DNA of 64,000 nt from Marinobacter salinus (GTDB lineage Bacteria; Pseudomonadota; Gammaproteobacteria; Pseudomonadales; Oleiphilaceae): assembly GCF_001854125.1 (NCBI RefSeq), contig NZ_CP017715.1, positions 3,410,001 through 3,474,000 on the forward strand, written 5' to 3'. Of this stretch, positions 43,886-52,292 are shown in pieces. A program made the translations under genes and the position numbers. Every line of letters starts with the position of its first letter. The first letter of the stretch is position 1. The notes under the pieces were generated by a model. It had not been told where the DNA came from. It saw nothing but the letters and a program-made list of their open reading frames with translations, and made no database searches.

Positions 43886-44620
43886 ATGTTGTCAAGCTTG
43901 CTTGGCGGTTGTCGTGGCGTGTCCTCAACGGGCACCGGCAGTCGTCTGTTCTGGATATTTCTGACCCTGGGCTTGCTGAGTGTGAGCACCGATGCGCTCG
44001 CCCATGCAGTCGCTCAGGGCGACAAGGGGTACATCCAGGAAATTACCGGGATAAACCTTATTGCGTTCATCTATCTGGGGGCCAAACACATGGTCACCGG
44101 CTATGACCACCTGCTGTTCCTGCTGGGTGTCATTTTCTTCCTCTACCAAATGAAGCACATCGCGATCTACGTGAGCCTGTTTGCCCTGGGGCATTCCACC
44201 ACAATGCTGCTGGGGGTGTACTTCAACGTGGGCATCAACAGCTACATCATTGATGCGATTATCGGTCTGTCCATCGTCTACAAGGCACTGGACAACATCG
44301 GTGCCTATCAGCGTTGGTTTGGCTTCCAGCCCAATACCAAGGCCGCTACGCTGATCTTCGGGTTCTTCCATGGTTTCGGCCTCTCCACCAAGATCATCGA
44401 ATACGACATCTCACAGGACGGCCTGATTCCGAACCTCCTTGCCTTCAACGTGGGCGTGGAAATCGGACAGTTGATCGCCCTGGCCATGATCCTGATTGTC
44501 ATCAGCTTCTGGCGAAAAACCGACGGATTTTTCCGCCATGCCTACACCGCCAACGTGGCCATGATGAGTGCAGGTTTTCTGCTCTTTGGCTATCAGCTCA
44601 CCGGTTACTTTGTCGCCTGA
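43886..44620 (+). CDS. HupE/UreJ family metal permease, paralogue B
   Basis: 244 residues, nearly the same length as paralogue A and alike throughout (GAKHMVTGYDHLLFL, KALDN, RWFGFQPNTKAA, GFFHGFGL, NVGVEIGQL). HX5DH is H68-D74-H75. The ATG at 43886 follows GGAG by five bases; the in-frame upstream ATG at 43841 lacks a site. Second gene of the plus-strand module. The two copies are diverged enough to be old duplicates, perhaps with different metals or directions. Confidence 0.85.
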   Translation: MLSSLLGGCRGVSSTGTGSRLFWIFLTLGLLSVSTDALAHAVAQGDKGYIQEITGINLIAFIYLGAKHMVTGYDHLLFLLGVIFFLYQMKHIAIYVSLFALGHSTTMLLGVYFNVGINSYIIDAIIGLSIVYKALDNIGAYQRWFGFQPNTKAATLIFGFFHGFGLSTKIIEYDISQDGLIPNLLAFNVGVEIGQLIALAMILIVISFWRKTDGFFRHAYTANVAMMSAGFLLFGYQLTGYFVA

Positions 44621-44635
44621 TTCTGGAGATTCGCC

Positions 44636-45331
44636 ATGTACAACACCGATATACCAAACCGTGAAGAACTGCCCAGCACTGCCAAACTGGTTCGATCAAC
44701 CATCATTGCCGCAATTGTGGCGCTGGTTCTGCTGGTAACCATGGTCATGCCCGCCGAGTACGCCCTGGACCCAACCGGCGCAGGTCGCCTTTTGGGCCTG
44801 ACTGAAATGGGCGAGATCAAGGAGCAGCTCGCCGAAGAGGCTGCTGCTGACGATGCTGCTCAGATGGTTGCTGTTCAATCCTCAACTGAGCGAGAGGCCC
44901 CGGAATCCAAAGAACCTGTTGTAGTTGAAGTCGTTGAGGAACCAGCCTCCTCACCTGAAGCAGAGGTAGCACCTGGCAAGCCAGAGCCTGCGCCTGAACC
45001 AGAAATTGCGGAACCGCAGTGGCAGGATAAAGTGCGCGTGGTTCTCACGCCCGGAGAAGGCACAGAATTCAAACTCACTATGGAAGAGGGTGCTGTTGCC
45101 CGGTTCTCCTGGGTGTCAGAAGGTGGCCCCATCAACTTCGATACCCATGGTGATGGAGGTGGTCAGTCAATTTCTTACGAGAAAGGCCGGGGCGTGCCCG
45201 AAGACGAGGGCACGCTGGAGGCTGCGTTCACTGGCAACCATGGCTGGTTCTTCAGAAACCGGAACGACAACGACATCACTTTGGTGCTTCGCACCGGAGG
45301 GGATTACGGGCAGTTGAAAAAGATGTTGTGA
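44636..45331 (+). CDS. Membrane-anchored periplasmic protein, paralogue B
   Basis: 231 residues. N-terminus MYNTDIPNREELPSTAK and one membrane helix match paralogue A, followed by MPAEYALDPTGAGRLLGLTEMG. A longer E/P/A-rich linker (about residues 60-125) leads to the same beta-rich domain: RFSWVSEGGPINFDTHGDG and GNHGWFFRNRND. It follows its HupE gene by 15 bases with its own GGAG. It may deliver or sense metal on the periplasmic face of HupE (inference). Confidence 0.75.
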   Translation: MYNTDIPNREELPSTAKLVRSTIIAAIVALVLLVTMVMPAEYALDPTGAGRLLGLTEMGEIKEQLAEEAAADDAAQMVAVQSSTEREAPESKEPVVVEVVEEPASSPEAEVAPGKPEPAPEPEIAEPQWQDKVRVVLTPGEGTEFKLTMEEGAVARFSWVSEGGPINFDTHGDGGGQSISYEKGRGVPEDEGTLEAAFTGNHGWFFRNRNDNDITLVLRTGGDYGQLKKML

Positions 45332-45712
45332 TTAACCATTGAATATTGTGACGACATTCGGGCCTGTGCTTTCAAAGGCCCGAATGTCTCGAGAACAGCA
45401 ATATGGAGCATGGCGAGTCATCCGTCCGGGTGACTGCCAAGCCAATTCTAAGCGGCATGGAAGGTTAAAAACGTGATCGCAACGAGTTGCGTCTCAATGT
45501 TCGCTTTGCGACTGCCGCATCAGTTTTGTACCTTCGCCAATCAACCTTTGTTACGCACTCAGTTTTGGTGTGACCTGCTGAGCTGAACAGCCGGATTCTC
45601 CAGTTTTAAATGGACCGAAATTCTGGGGTAGGGTCATTACTGACCCTGACTCCATATTAGGTCCATCTAAATGGGAGCAGATCATCCCTCAACACCGTTA
45701 TAGGCCGAGGCC
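45332..45712. other. 381-bp gap at the right edge of the metal island
   Basis: Holds a strong 13-bp inverted repeat (45353-45388) and a small one, GGGTCA-TTAC-TGACCC (45631-45646). No gene is seen. Confidence 0.5.
45353..45388 (+). terminator. 13-bp hairpin after the plus-strand module
   Basis: GACATTCGGGCCT pairs perfectly with AGGCCCGAATGTC around a 10-base loop, 22 bases past the stop codon. No T-run follows, so termination may need Rho, or the hairpin protects the message. Confidence 0.55.
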
Positions 45713-46594
45713 TCACCCATTCACCGGTTGGGCCCGGAGCCCACTGCGACTCCGCTGACGCGAACGCACCCCCACCATAATAAGTGGCACCACGATCATC
45801 GCGCTGCCTACGGCGAACCAAAGGTCGGGCACCTCGTTGAAACCAATCCAGCCAATCAGCACTGCCCAAATCAGGCCTGTGTATTCGGCGCTGGTGACCT
45901 GGTTTGCGTCTACCTGGCGGTAGGATAGCAGAACAGTGATGTTGTAACCCAGAATAAACAGGGCCGAGCCCAGAGCACTGACGAGTATTGACGGATCCCA
46001 AGCCGCGCCTTCCGACAGCATCAGAACGAAACTGGCGGGCAGGATAAGAAGGTAGTTGAGCATCAATTTGTGTACAGTCGATTGGCCGCTGGGCAGCTTA
46101 CGCACCATCACGGCGTTAATGGCCAACGCAAGAGCCGAGCCTAAAGCGGCGAGGGCCCCCCATCCGAGTTCCACGGGCCGCAATATCACTAAAATGCCGG
46201 CAAAACCGCTTACCACCGCTAACAAACTCAGGAGCGACAGACGCTCGCGAAAAATCAGTACTGAGAGCAGCATCACCAAGATTGGGGCGGCGTAGAAAAC
46301 CGCATTGGCTGTGGCCAGCGGCAAGCTCATCAGGGCGACAACCATGCAGATAAGGCCTGCCAGGTGGATATGGGCCCTGACGAAGTGAATGCCAAGACCT
46401 TCGAAGAATCGGCTCCGATCTATTTGCGGCCAGAGCGGCAGCAGCATCAGTAGAGTTAGAAGGCAGCGCAGGAAAGCAAACTGGAACACCGGGGCGCCGG
46501 GTTCGAGTAGCTTGATGAATACGTCAGAGATCAATGCCATGGCGTTGCCGACCACCAGCAGCAGAATCGCACTGTTTACGGTTTTTCCTGACAT
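45713..46594 (-). CDS. EamA/DMT superfamily transporter
   Basis: 293 residues, ten membrane helices as two EamA repeats; marks are SLPLATANAVFYAAPILVMLLSVLIFRE in the first and YRQVDANQVTSAEYTGLIWAVLIGWI in the second. Such proteins export amino acids or other metabolites. An intact copy of the family whose 3' remnant lies at 38455-38690. Divergent from a LysR gene, which may control it; a palindromic repeat element lies between them. Confidence 0.88.
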   Translation of the reverse strand: MSGKTVNSAILLLVVGNAMALISDVFIKLLEPGAPVFQFAFLRCLLTLLMLLPLWPQIDRSRFFEGLGIHFVRAHIHLAGLICMVVALMSLPLATANAVFYAAPILVMLLSVLIFRERLSLLSLLAVVSGFAGILVILRPVELGWGALAALGSALALAINAVMVRKLPSGQSTVHKLMLNYLLILPASFVLMLSEGAAWDPSILVSALGSALFILGYNITVLLSYRQVDANQVTSAEYTGLIWAVLIGWIGFNEVPDLWFAVGSAMIVVPLIMVGVRSRQRSRSGLRAQPVNG

Positions 46595-46631
46595 ATTCTT
46601 TCCCCTTTTTTGGACTTACAGCTCTGTGCAA

Positions 46632-46741
46632 GAGCAAATCGCGTGGCTCCCTCCGAAAACCGCTGTGAATACGTCCCTGTACGCTTGCTCTCCGCCATCC
46701 ATGGCTCCGAGCATTTTCGGAGGGAGCCACCCGATCTGCTC
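46632..46741 (+). repeat. Nested palindromic element, copy 3
   Basis: Perfect 17-bp arms at 46643-46659 and 46714-46730 extend outward to 28 bp (46632-46659 and 46714-46741) with two mismatches. The 54-base loop carries the same CCGCCATCCATGGCTCCG core and an ACGTCCCTGTACGCT segment like copy 2. Located between the divergent EamA and LysR genes. Confidence 0.85.
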
Positions 46742-46822
46742 CTTTAACATGGAGGGCAGTCTAAGGGAGTGTTAATATCCGATAAAATGATCTTTATTTG
46801 GTATGTATTAGAAAATTAGATA

Positions 46823-47764
46823 ATGAAACTGCCACCCTTAAAAGCCCTCCCTGTATTCGAAGCTGTTGCCCGTCTCAACAGCTTCTCACTCGCTGCCGAA
46901 GAGCTGGCGGTGAGCCAGAGTGCGGTGAGTCACCAGATTAAACAGCTGGAAACCTATCTTGGAGAGATGCTGTTCTGGCGCAGTGGGCGAACCGTAACGC
47001 TGACTGATGAGGGCCGCCAGTATCTGGATGGCATCAGCTCTGCTTTGCTTCAGATTGAGCGGGCCAGCGAGCACCTGCTGGGCCACGAAGAGTCGCGTAT
47101 ACGCCTTTCGGTGTTCAGTTCCTTTGCTGTGCGCTGGCTGGTGCCCCGGTTGCCGGATCTGCAACGCCTGCACCCTCAGGTGGAATTGTCCCTGGAGATG
47201 AGTAGCGAGAACCCGGTGCTGTCTGATCGGGTGGCAGACTGTTTTATCACCGTCAACAGGAGCTCACCTGCCTACAGCTATGAGTTGCTGTATGTGGAGC
47301 GTCTGTTCCCCGTCTGTAGCCAGGACTATTGGCAGCGGATTCGTCGGGAACTGGGTCGGGAGGGGGCTGACGCTGATGATCTGGCATTAACACCCGAAGA
47401 CATCGCCCGGTTTCCGTTGCTCTCCACCCACAGTATTTTCGAAAAGCCCGCCGGCGACTGGGAGGTCTGGTATCGGGCGGTGGACAAGTCCATCCCCGGC
47501 AATGCCCGGGTCCAGCATTTCAGCCATATGTTGCTGGCACTTGAGGCCGCGCGGTTTCATCAGGGCATTGCCCTGACCAACGACTATATGCTGAGTACCC
47601 GTAAGGATTCCGAGGATTTTGTGCGACTTCCCTGTCATCCGGTGATGACGGGTGACGAGTTCTATTTTGCCTGGAAAACCAGCCGGCGCAGCGAGCGGGG
47701 GCTGCAGCTGCTGCGCCGGTGGTTGGTTGATGAGGCCATTAGGGGTGGGCTGAGGGGCGAATGA
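46823..47764 (+). CDS. LysR family transcriptional regulator (GcvA-like)
   Basis: 313 residues. N-terminal winged HTH (about 1-60): LPPLKALPVFEAVARLNSFSLAAEELAVSQSAVSHQIKQLE, close to the GcvA subgroup in its PLxALxxFEAxAR opening. The effector domain follows with RLSVFSSFAVRWLVPRLPDLQ. Divergent from the EamA transporter across a gap with A/T-rich T-N11-A-type sites, so that transporter is the likely target (inference). The effector is unknown. Confidence 0.9.
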   Translation: MKLPPLKALPVFEAVARLNSFSLAAEELAVSQSAVSHQIKQLETYLGEMLFWRSGRTVTLTDEGRQYLDGISSALLQIERASEHLLGHEESRIRLSVFSSFAVRWLVPRLPDLQRLHPQVELSLEMSSENPVLSDRVADCFITVNRSSPAYSYELLYVERLFPVCSQDYWQRIRRELGREGADADDLALTPEDIARFPLLSTHSIFEKPAGDWEVWYRAVDKSIPGNARVQHFSHMLLALEAARFHQGIALTNDYMLSTRKDSEDFVRLPCHPVMTGDEFYFAWKTSRRSERGLQLLRRWLVDEAIRGGLRGE

Positions 47765-47859
47765 AAGCGAACCTTTTGGGATGAATCAACGTTAACTACA
47801 CAGAGTTCAATCCCGTGTTAACTTGCGAAATTCGATGGATCATAAGGAGTAGCTAGACG

Positions 47860-48165
47860 ATGAGAGCGATTCTGATGACGGCCCTGTTAGGCGTTCTGGT
47901 CGGTGCCGCACCGGCTATGGCCAAGTCGCCCCACGGTGAACAGCTGCCTCCGGGCCTGGAAAAGAAGGTCGAGCGGGGCCAGCCACTTCCGCCGGGTTGG
48001 CAGAAAAAGCTGAACTACCGTGAAGGTGATCACTTTGATCGGGAGTTACTGCACTACGGTGATATTCGCGATATCGGTGACAACCGTCAGCGAGTCGAGG
48101 TGGAAGATCGCGTTTACACGATCATCAAGGATACCCGCGAGATTGTTGATATTCTTAACCAGTAG
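47860..48165 (+). CDS. RcnB/CigR-like small exported protein
   Basis: 101 residues. A signal peptide (TALLGVLVGAAPAMA) is followed by two LPPG repeats (QLPPGLEKKVERG, PLPPGWQKK) and a C-terminal domain ending VEDRVYTIIKDTREIVDILNQ. These are marks of the RcnB family (periplasmic protein tied to Ni/Co homeostasis in E. coli) and CigR. Ribosome-binding site AAGGAG. It is the intact relative of the chimeric ORF at 38132. Function here unknown; metal or stress related by family. Confidence 0.82.
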   Translation: MRAILMTALLGVLVGAAPAMAKSPHGEQLPPGLEKKVERGQPLPPGWQKKLNYREGDHFDRELLHYGDIRDIGDNRQRVEVEDRVYTIIKDTREIVDILNQ

Positions 48166-48198
48166 ATTCAACGGTGTTATTGGGCCAGATAAGCTCTG

Positions 48199-49137
48199 TT
48201 AGTCATCTTTCAGGGCTTCCCACACCTCGATGGCCGCGGCGAGGTCCTCCAGCGAAGCACCCACAGATTTGAAAAGGGTAATGGCTTCGTCATTCGTGCG
48301 TCCAGGCTTCTGGCCTTTTAGCAGTTCCGCCAGTTCGGCGCGCAGGTCGGATTCACGGAATGCTCCTTCGTCTATGGCCTGCAGAATGTCTCCGGCTTCG
48401 CCCATGGCACCGGCGTAGGTATCCACGAATACCTCGCTACGGGCCAGGCACTCAGCGTCGGTTTCCCGCATGGTCGGCCGGAAGGCGCCGACAAGGTCCA
48501 GATGGCTGCCGGGTTGCAGCCATTCCCCCCTGACCAGAGGTTCGGTCGACAGTGTTGCACAACTGATGATGTCTGCCTGCGGAACGGAGGTTTCCAGATC
48601 GTTCACCGCCTCACAGTCGAAGCGGTCGCGGAAACGTTCAGCCAGTGCTGTGGCCTTCTCCGGATTCCGGCCCCAGATTCGGACCTTGCGGATGGGGCGT
48701 ACCGCAGCATGGGCCTCGACTAGCATGGGCGCCAGTTTGCCGGTGCCGATCACCAGCAAGGACGAGGCGTCTTGCCGTGCCAGCTCACGGGCGGCCAGAG
48801 CAGACGCGGCTGCGGTCCGTCGGCTGGTTAGTGCGCTGCCATCAAGGCAGGCCACGGGGGTGCCGTGCAGGCCCTCACACAGAATATAGAGACCGGAGAT
48901 GGCCGGCAGGCCTGCGTTCGCATTTTGCGGGAATACGTTGACCATTTTCATGCCGATATACCCGGCCGGTTCCCAGGCCGGCATCAGCAGCATGGTGGCC
49001 TCGCCGTCCGGGCGATGCATGGCGTGGTGGTGCCGCGGTGGCGCTTCCACGCCCTGGCAAAAAGTACTGGCGAGACGTTCGATCAGTGCCGGCCACGCCA
49101 GAGCGCCGGCCACCTCTTGTGCAGAAATGACTCGCAT
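48199..49137 (-). CDS. Ornithine cyclodeaminase/mu-crystallin family protein
   Basis: 312 residues, Rossmann fold. LLVIGTGKLAPMLVEAH is the NAD(P) motif near residue 125; GSHLDLVGAFRPTMRETD and DTYAGAMGEAGD hold the typical C-terminal active-site loop. Family members deaminate ornithine to proline or reduce cyclic ketimines; substrate is not readable here. Last gene of the branched-chain amino-acid-type ABC operon (12 bases after livM), so it may act on the imported amino acid (inference). Confidence 0.85.
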   Translation of the reverse strand: MRVISAQEVAGALAWPALIERLASTFCQGVEAPPRHHHAMHRPDGEATMLLMPAWEPAGYIGMKMVNVFPQNANAGLPAISGLYILCEGLHGTPVACLDGSALTSRRTAAASALAARELARQDASSLLVIGTGKLAPMLVEAHAAVRPIRKVRIWGRNPEKATALAERFRDRFDCEAVNDLETSVPQADIISCATLSTEPLVRGEWLQPGSHLDLVGAFRPTMRETDAECLARSEVFVDTYAGAMGEAGDILQAIDEGAFRESDLRAELAELLKGQKPGRTNDEAITLFKSVGASLEDLAAAIEVWEALKDD

Positions 49138-49149
49138 AGTGCTTAACCC

Positions 49150-50070
49150 TTAACTCTGTTTACGGCTGACCAATCGCTGGATCTCACCGATGATGCCACG
49201 CCGGAATGTCATGACACAAACCACAAATATAGTGCCCAGGATCACCTGAACCCACGAGCCGAAAGCTGACAGTTCGTGGCTGAGGGCACCCACGGTGATG
49301 GCGCCAAGTACCGGTCCAAATACAGTACCCAGGCCACCGACGAGGGTCATGAGGATTACCTCCCCGGAGGTTTGCCAATGGGCGCTGGTGAGGGCAGCAA
49401 ACTGGAAAATGATCGCCTTGGTGGCGCCGGCCAGCCCGGCCAGGGTGGCAGAGATGACGAACGCCAGTAGCTTGAAGTGGTCGACGTCATACCCCAGCGA
49501 AAGGGCGCGAGATTCGTTCTCACGGATGGCCTGGAGCACCTCGCCAAAGGGCGAATGGATGGTGCGGTGGATGATTCCGAACCCGATCAGGAAAATGGCG
49601 AATACGAAATAGTACATGGCGAGCGGGTTGTTGAGGTCAATAAACCCGAAAAGCTCACCCCGGGGAATGCCTTGCAGCCCATTCTCGCCGCCGGTAAAGG
49701 GCAACTGTAACGCCATGAAATAGATGATTTGTGCCAGTGCCAGGGTGACCATGGCAAAATAGATGCCTTGCCGGCGAATCGCCAGAAATCCGAAGATGCC
49801 CCCAAGAACCAGAGTGAATCCGGTCCCAGCCAATATACCCAGCAGTGGAGAAAATCCCCACTCCTTGGTGACGTATCCGGTGATGTAAGCCGCCCCGCCG
49901 AAGAAGGCGGCATGACCGAAGGACAAGAGCCCGGCATAACCCAGCAACAGGTTGAAAGCGCAGGCGAACAGCGCGAAGCACAGCAGGTCCATCACAAATA
50001 CCGGATAGGCATAGAACGGTGCGGTCAGGCCGGCAACGAGCATCAGTATGAACAGAATACGATTGGTCAT
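49150..50070 (-). CDS. Branched-chain amino-acid-type ABC permease, LivM-like
   Basis: 306 residues, eight to nine membrane helices. Family marks: LLGYAGLLSFGHAAFFGGAAYITGYV, then VTLALAQIIYFMALQLPFTGGENGLQGIPR and ISATLAGLAGATKAIIFQFAALTSAHWQTSGEVILMTLVGGLGTVFGPVLGA. One of two permeases of a HAAT-type importer. Gap of 7 bases to the LivH gene. Substrate class amino acid or amide; not resolved. Confidence 0.92.
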   Translation of the reverse strand: MTNRILFILMLVAGLTAPFYAYPVFVMDLLCFALFACAFNLLLGYAGLLSFGHAAFFGGAAYITGYVTKEWGFSPLLGILAGTGFTLVLGGIFGFLAIRRQGIYFAMVTLALAQIIYFMALQLPFTGGENGLQGIPRGELFGFIDLNNPLAMYYFVFAIFLIGFGIIHRTIHSPFGEVLQAIRENESRALSLGYDVDHFKLLAFVISATLAGLAGATKAIIFQFAALTSAHWQTSGEVILMTLVGGLGTVFGPVLGAITVGALSHELSAFGSWVQVILGTIFVVCVMTFRRGIIGEIQRLVSRKQS

Positions 50071-50077
50071 GGGCGGC

Positions 50078-50974
50078 TCACTTTTCCTTACCGAACAGTC
50101 CCGCCGGGCGGAACAGCAACACCAGGACCATCAGGAAGAAAATCACGGTGCTGGCGGCGGGTGGATAGATGACCTTGGTCAGTCCCTCAATGAGGCCGAG
50201 TGCGAGGCCGGAGAGAATGGCGCCCATGATGGAGCCCATGCCACCGATCACCACAACGGCGAACACCACGATGATCAGGTCGGCCCCCATCAGCGGGCTG
50301 ACTGAGTAAATTGGCGCTGCCAGTACGCCGGCCAGGCCCGCCAGGCCGGCGCCGAAGGCAAAGGTCAGAGTGATCATCAGCGGCACATTTAGGCCAAACG
50401 CCTGAGTAAGATCCGGGTTCTCGACACCGGCCCGTAGCCGCGAGCCGAGTTTGGTGTGTTCAATAAAGAACCAGGTTGCAAAACACACCACCAGAGAAAA
50501 AACGATGGCGAACAAGCGGTAGGTGGGGAAGTACATAAAACCGAGATTGACCACACCGCTCAGGCTTTCCGGCTGGCCCGGGTAGGGGGTGCCGGAGACG
50601 TTGAAGTAGTTGGAAAACAGGCCCTGCAGAATCAGCGTGATGCCAAAGGTCAGCAGCAACCCGTATATGTGATCCAGATCATACAGGCGTCGAAGCAGGA
50701 GGCGCTCAATGAGAACCCCCAACAGACCGACCAGCAGTGGCACCAGAATCAGTGACGCCCAGAAGCCGATCTGGAGGCTGATGCCAAGCCACTGCTCCAG
50801 AAAGGAGTAACCAATCAGTGCGATAAAGGCACCGAGCATATACATGGCGCCGTGGGCAAAGTTGATGATGTTCAACAGTCCGAATATCACCGCAAGCCCG
50901 AGGCTCAACATGGCGTAGAACACACCGACATTAAGCCCAAGCAGCGCCTGGGCCAGAATGACCTGCATCGACAC
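50078..50974 (-). CDS. Branched-chain amino-acid-type ABC permease, LivH-like
   Basis: 298 residues, eight helices. Marks: LNVGVFYAMLSLGLAVIFGLLNIINFAHGAMYMLGAF, GSRLRAGVENPDLTQAFGLNVP and GLAGVLAAPIYSVSPLMGADLIIVVFAVVVIGGMGSIMGA. Works with LivM in the same transmembrane complex. Ends with FRPAGLFGKEK. Confidence 0.92.
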   Translation of the reverse strand: MSMQVILAQALLGLNVGVFYAMLSLGLAVIFGLLNIINFAHGAMYMLGAFIALIGYSFLEQWLGISLQIGFWASLILVPLLVGLLGVLIERLLLRRLYDLDHIYGLLLTFGITLILQGLFSNYFNVSGTPYPGQPESLSGVVNLGFMYFPTYRLFAIVFSLVVCFATWFFIEHTKLGSRLRAGVENPDLTQAFGLNVPLMITLTFAFGAGLAGLAGVLAAPIYSVSPLMGADLIIVVFAVVVIGGMGSIMGAILSGLALGLIEGLTKVIYPPAASTVIFFLMVLVLLFRPAGLFGKEK

Positions 50975-51010
50975 GTTGGCTATCTCCCTTCAGGTGGTGG
51001 TCAATCCGTG

Positions 51011-52228
51011 TTAGTTAACCAACGAACACTTGGTGTCAGCCATAGAGATGTAGGCCTGGTCTGCGGGAATCTTGGAGACGACTCTCAGCAGGTCCCACTC
51101 GCTTTTCGATTCCGACGGCTTTTTCACTTCCACAAGGTACATGTCGTGTAGCATGGAGCCGTTGGGGGCGATTTTTCCGCCCTTTACGAACATATCGTTC
51201 AGGGTCATTTCTCCAAGCTTGGCGCGAACCGTTTCGGTATCGTCTGTTCCGGTCTCTTTTACCGCATTCAGGTAGTTGGTCACCGCCGAATAGACGCCCG
51301 CATGTACCATCGTTGGCATGGCACCGTGGAGCTCATGGAAGCGTTCAGACCACGCTTTGGTTTCTTCGTTCTGATTCCAGACAAAGGCGGTGGTAAATTG
51401 CAGGCCCTGGGCAATATCGAGCCCCATACTGTGTACATCGGTGATGAAAACCAGCATGCCCGCCAGTTTCTGGCCGCTCTGGACAATCCTGAACTGATTG
51501 GCCTGTTTAATGGCGTTCACAGTGTCCTGACCTGCGTTGGCAAGCCCGATGACATCGGCACCGGATGATTGCGCCTGTAGCAGGTAAGAGGAGAAGTCGT
51601 TGGTGGAGAGGGGAGCGTTGACATTGCCAACTACCTCGCCGCCCAGGCTCTCCACGACGGCACCGGTGTTATCCCGCAATGAGTGTCCGAAGGCATAGTC
51701 TGCGGTGATAAAGAACCACTTCTTGCCGCCGTTTTTAACCATCGCTGTGGCTGTGCCCACCGGCAATGCATGGGTGTCATACACGTAGTGAATGCCATAG
51801 GGGGAGCACTGCTCTTCGGTCAGTGCGGTGGAGCCTGCGCCGGTGTTCATGGTGATAATTTTCTTGTCCTTGGCCAGGCCCTGTACCGAGAGCGCCACCG
51901 AGGAGTTGTCCAGGGCCGTAATCATGTCCACTTCTTTGGCGTCGATCCACTCCCGGGCAGTGCTGGCGCCAATATCCGGTTTGTTCTGGTGATCGGCAGA
52001 AATGATTTCGATGGGATTGCCCATAACCGAGCCGCCGAAGTCGTCGATGGCCATTTGGGCCGCGATAACGGCGCCAGGGCCTTCCAGCGATTTGTAGACC
52101 CCGGACATGTCACTGAGTACACCGATTTTGATCTTGTCGTCAGACAAGGCTCCGGCTGCGGTTAGCGGCAATGTGAGGGTCGCTGCAGTTACAGCGCCGA
52201 CCAGTCCTTGTTTCCAGTGCTTGAACAT
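51011..52228 (-). CDS. ABC transporter substrate-binding protein, LivJ/LivK-type
   Basis: 405 residues. The signal peptide (LVGAVTAATLTLPLTAAGA) is followed by IKIGVLSDMSGVYKSLEGPGAVIAAQMAIDDFGG, the start of the type I periplasmic binding fold, and WFFITADYAFGHSLRDNT. It catches the substrate in the periplasm for the LivHM permease. The ATG at 52228 (AAGGAAA ribosome-binding site) is chosen over an upstream codon that would overlap livF. Sequence resembles HAAT receptors of amino acid, amide or aromatic type. Confidence 0.9.
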   Translation of the reverse strand: MFKHWKQGLVGAVTAATLTLPLTAAGALSDDKIKIGVLSDMSGVYKSLEGPGAVIAAQMAIDDFGGSVMGNPIEIISADHQNKPDIGASTAREWIDAKEVDMITALDNSSVALSVQGLAKDKKIITMNTGAGSTALTEEQCSPYGIHYVYDTHALPVGTATAMVKNGGKKWFFITADYAFGHSLRDNTGAVVESLGGEVVGNVNAPLSTNDFSSYLLQAQSSGADVIGLANAGQDTVNAIKQANQFRIVQSGQKLAGMLVFITDVHSMGLDIAQGLQFTTAFVWNQNEETKAWSERFHELHGAMPTMVHAGVYSAVTNYLNAVKETGTDDTETVRAKLGEMTLNDMFVKGGKIAPNGSMLHDMYLVEVKKPSESKSEWDLLRVVSKIPADQAYISMADTKCSLVN

Positions 52229-52292
52229 AGTGGGTTTCCTTTTGTTATTAGGTTCTGGGCCGGACCTTAAAAGGCGGTCCAGGCCCACAGGC

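Noticed and set aside
38691..45712. Genomic island bounded by direct repeats or an integrase
   Set aside because: Composition and content suggest transfer, but I found no integrase, tRNA gene or matching end repeats, so no attachment sites are claimed.
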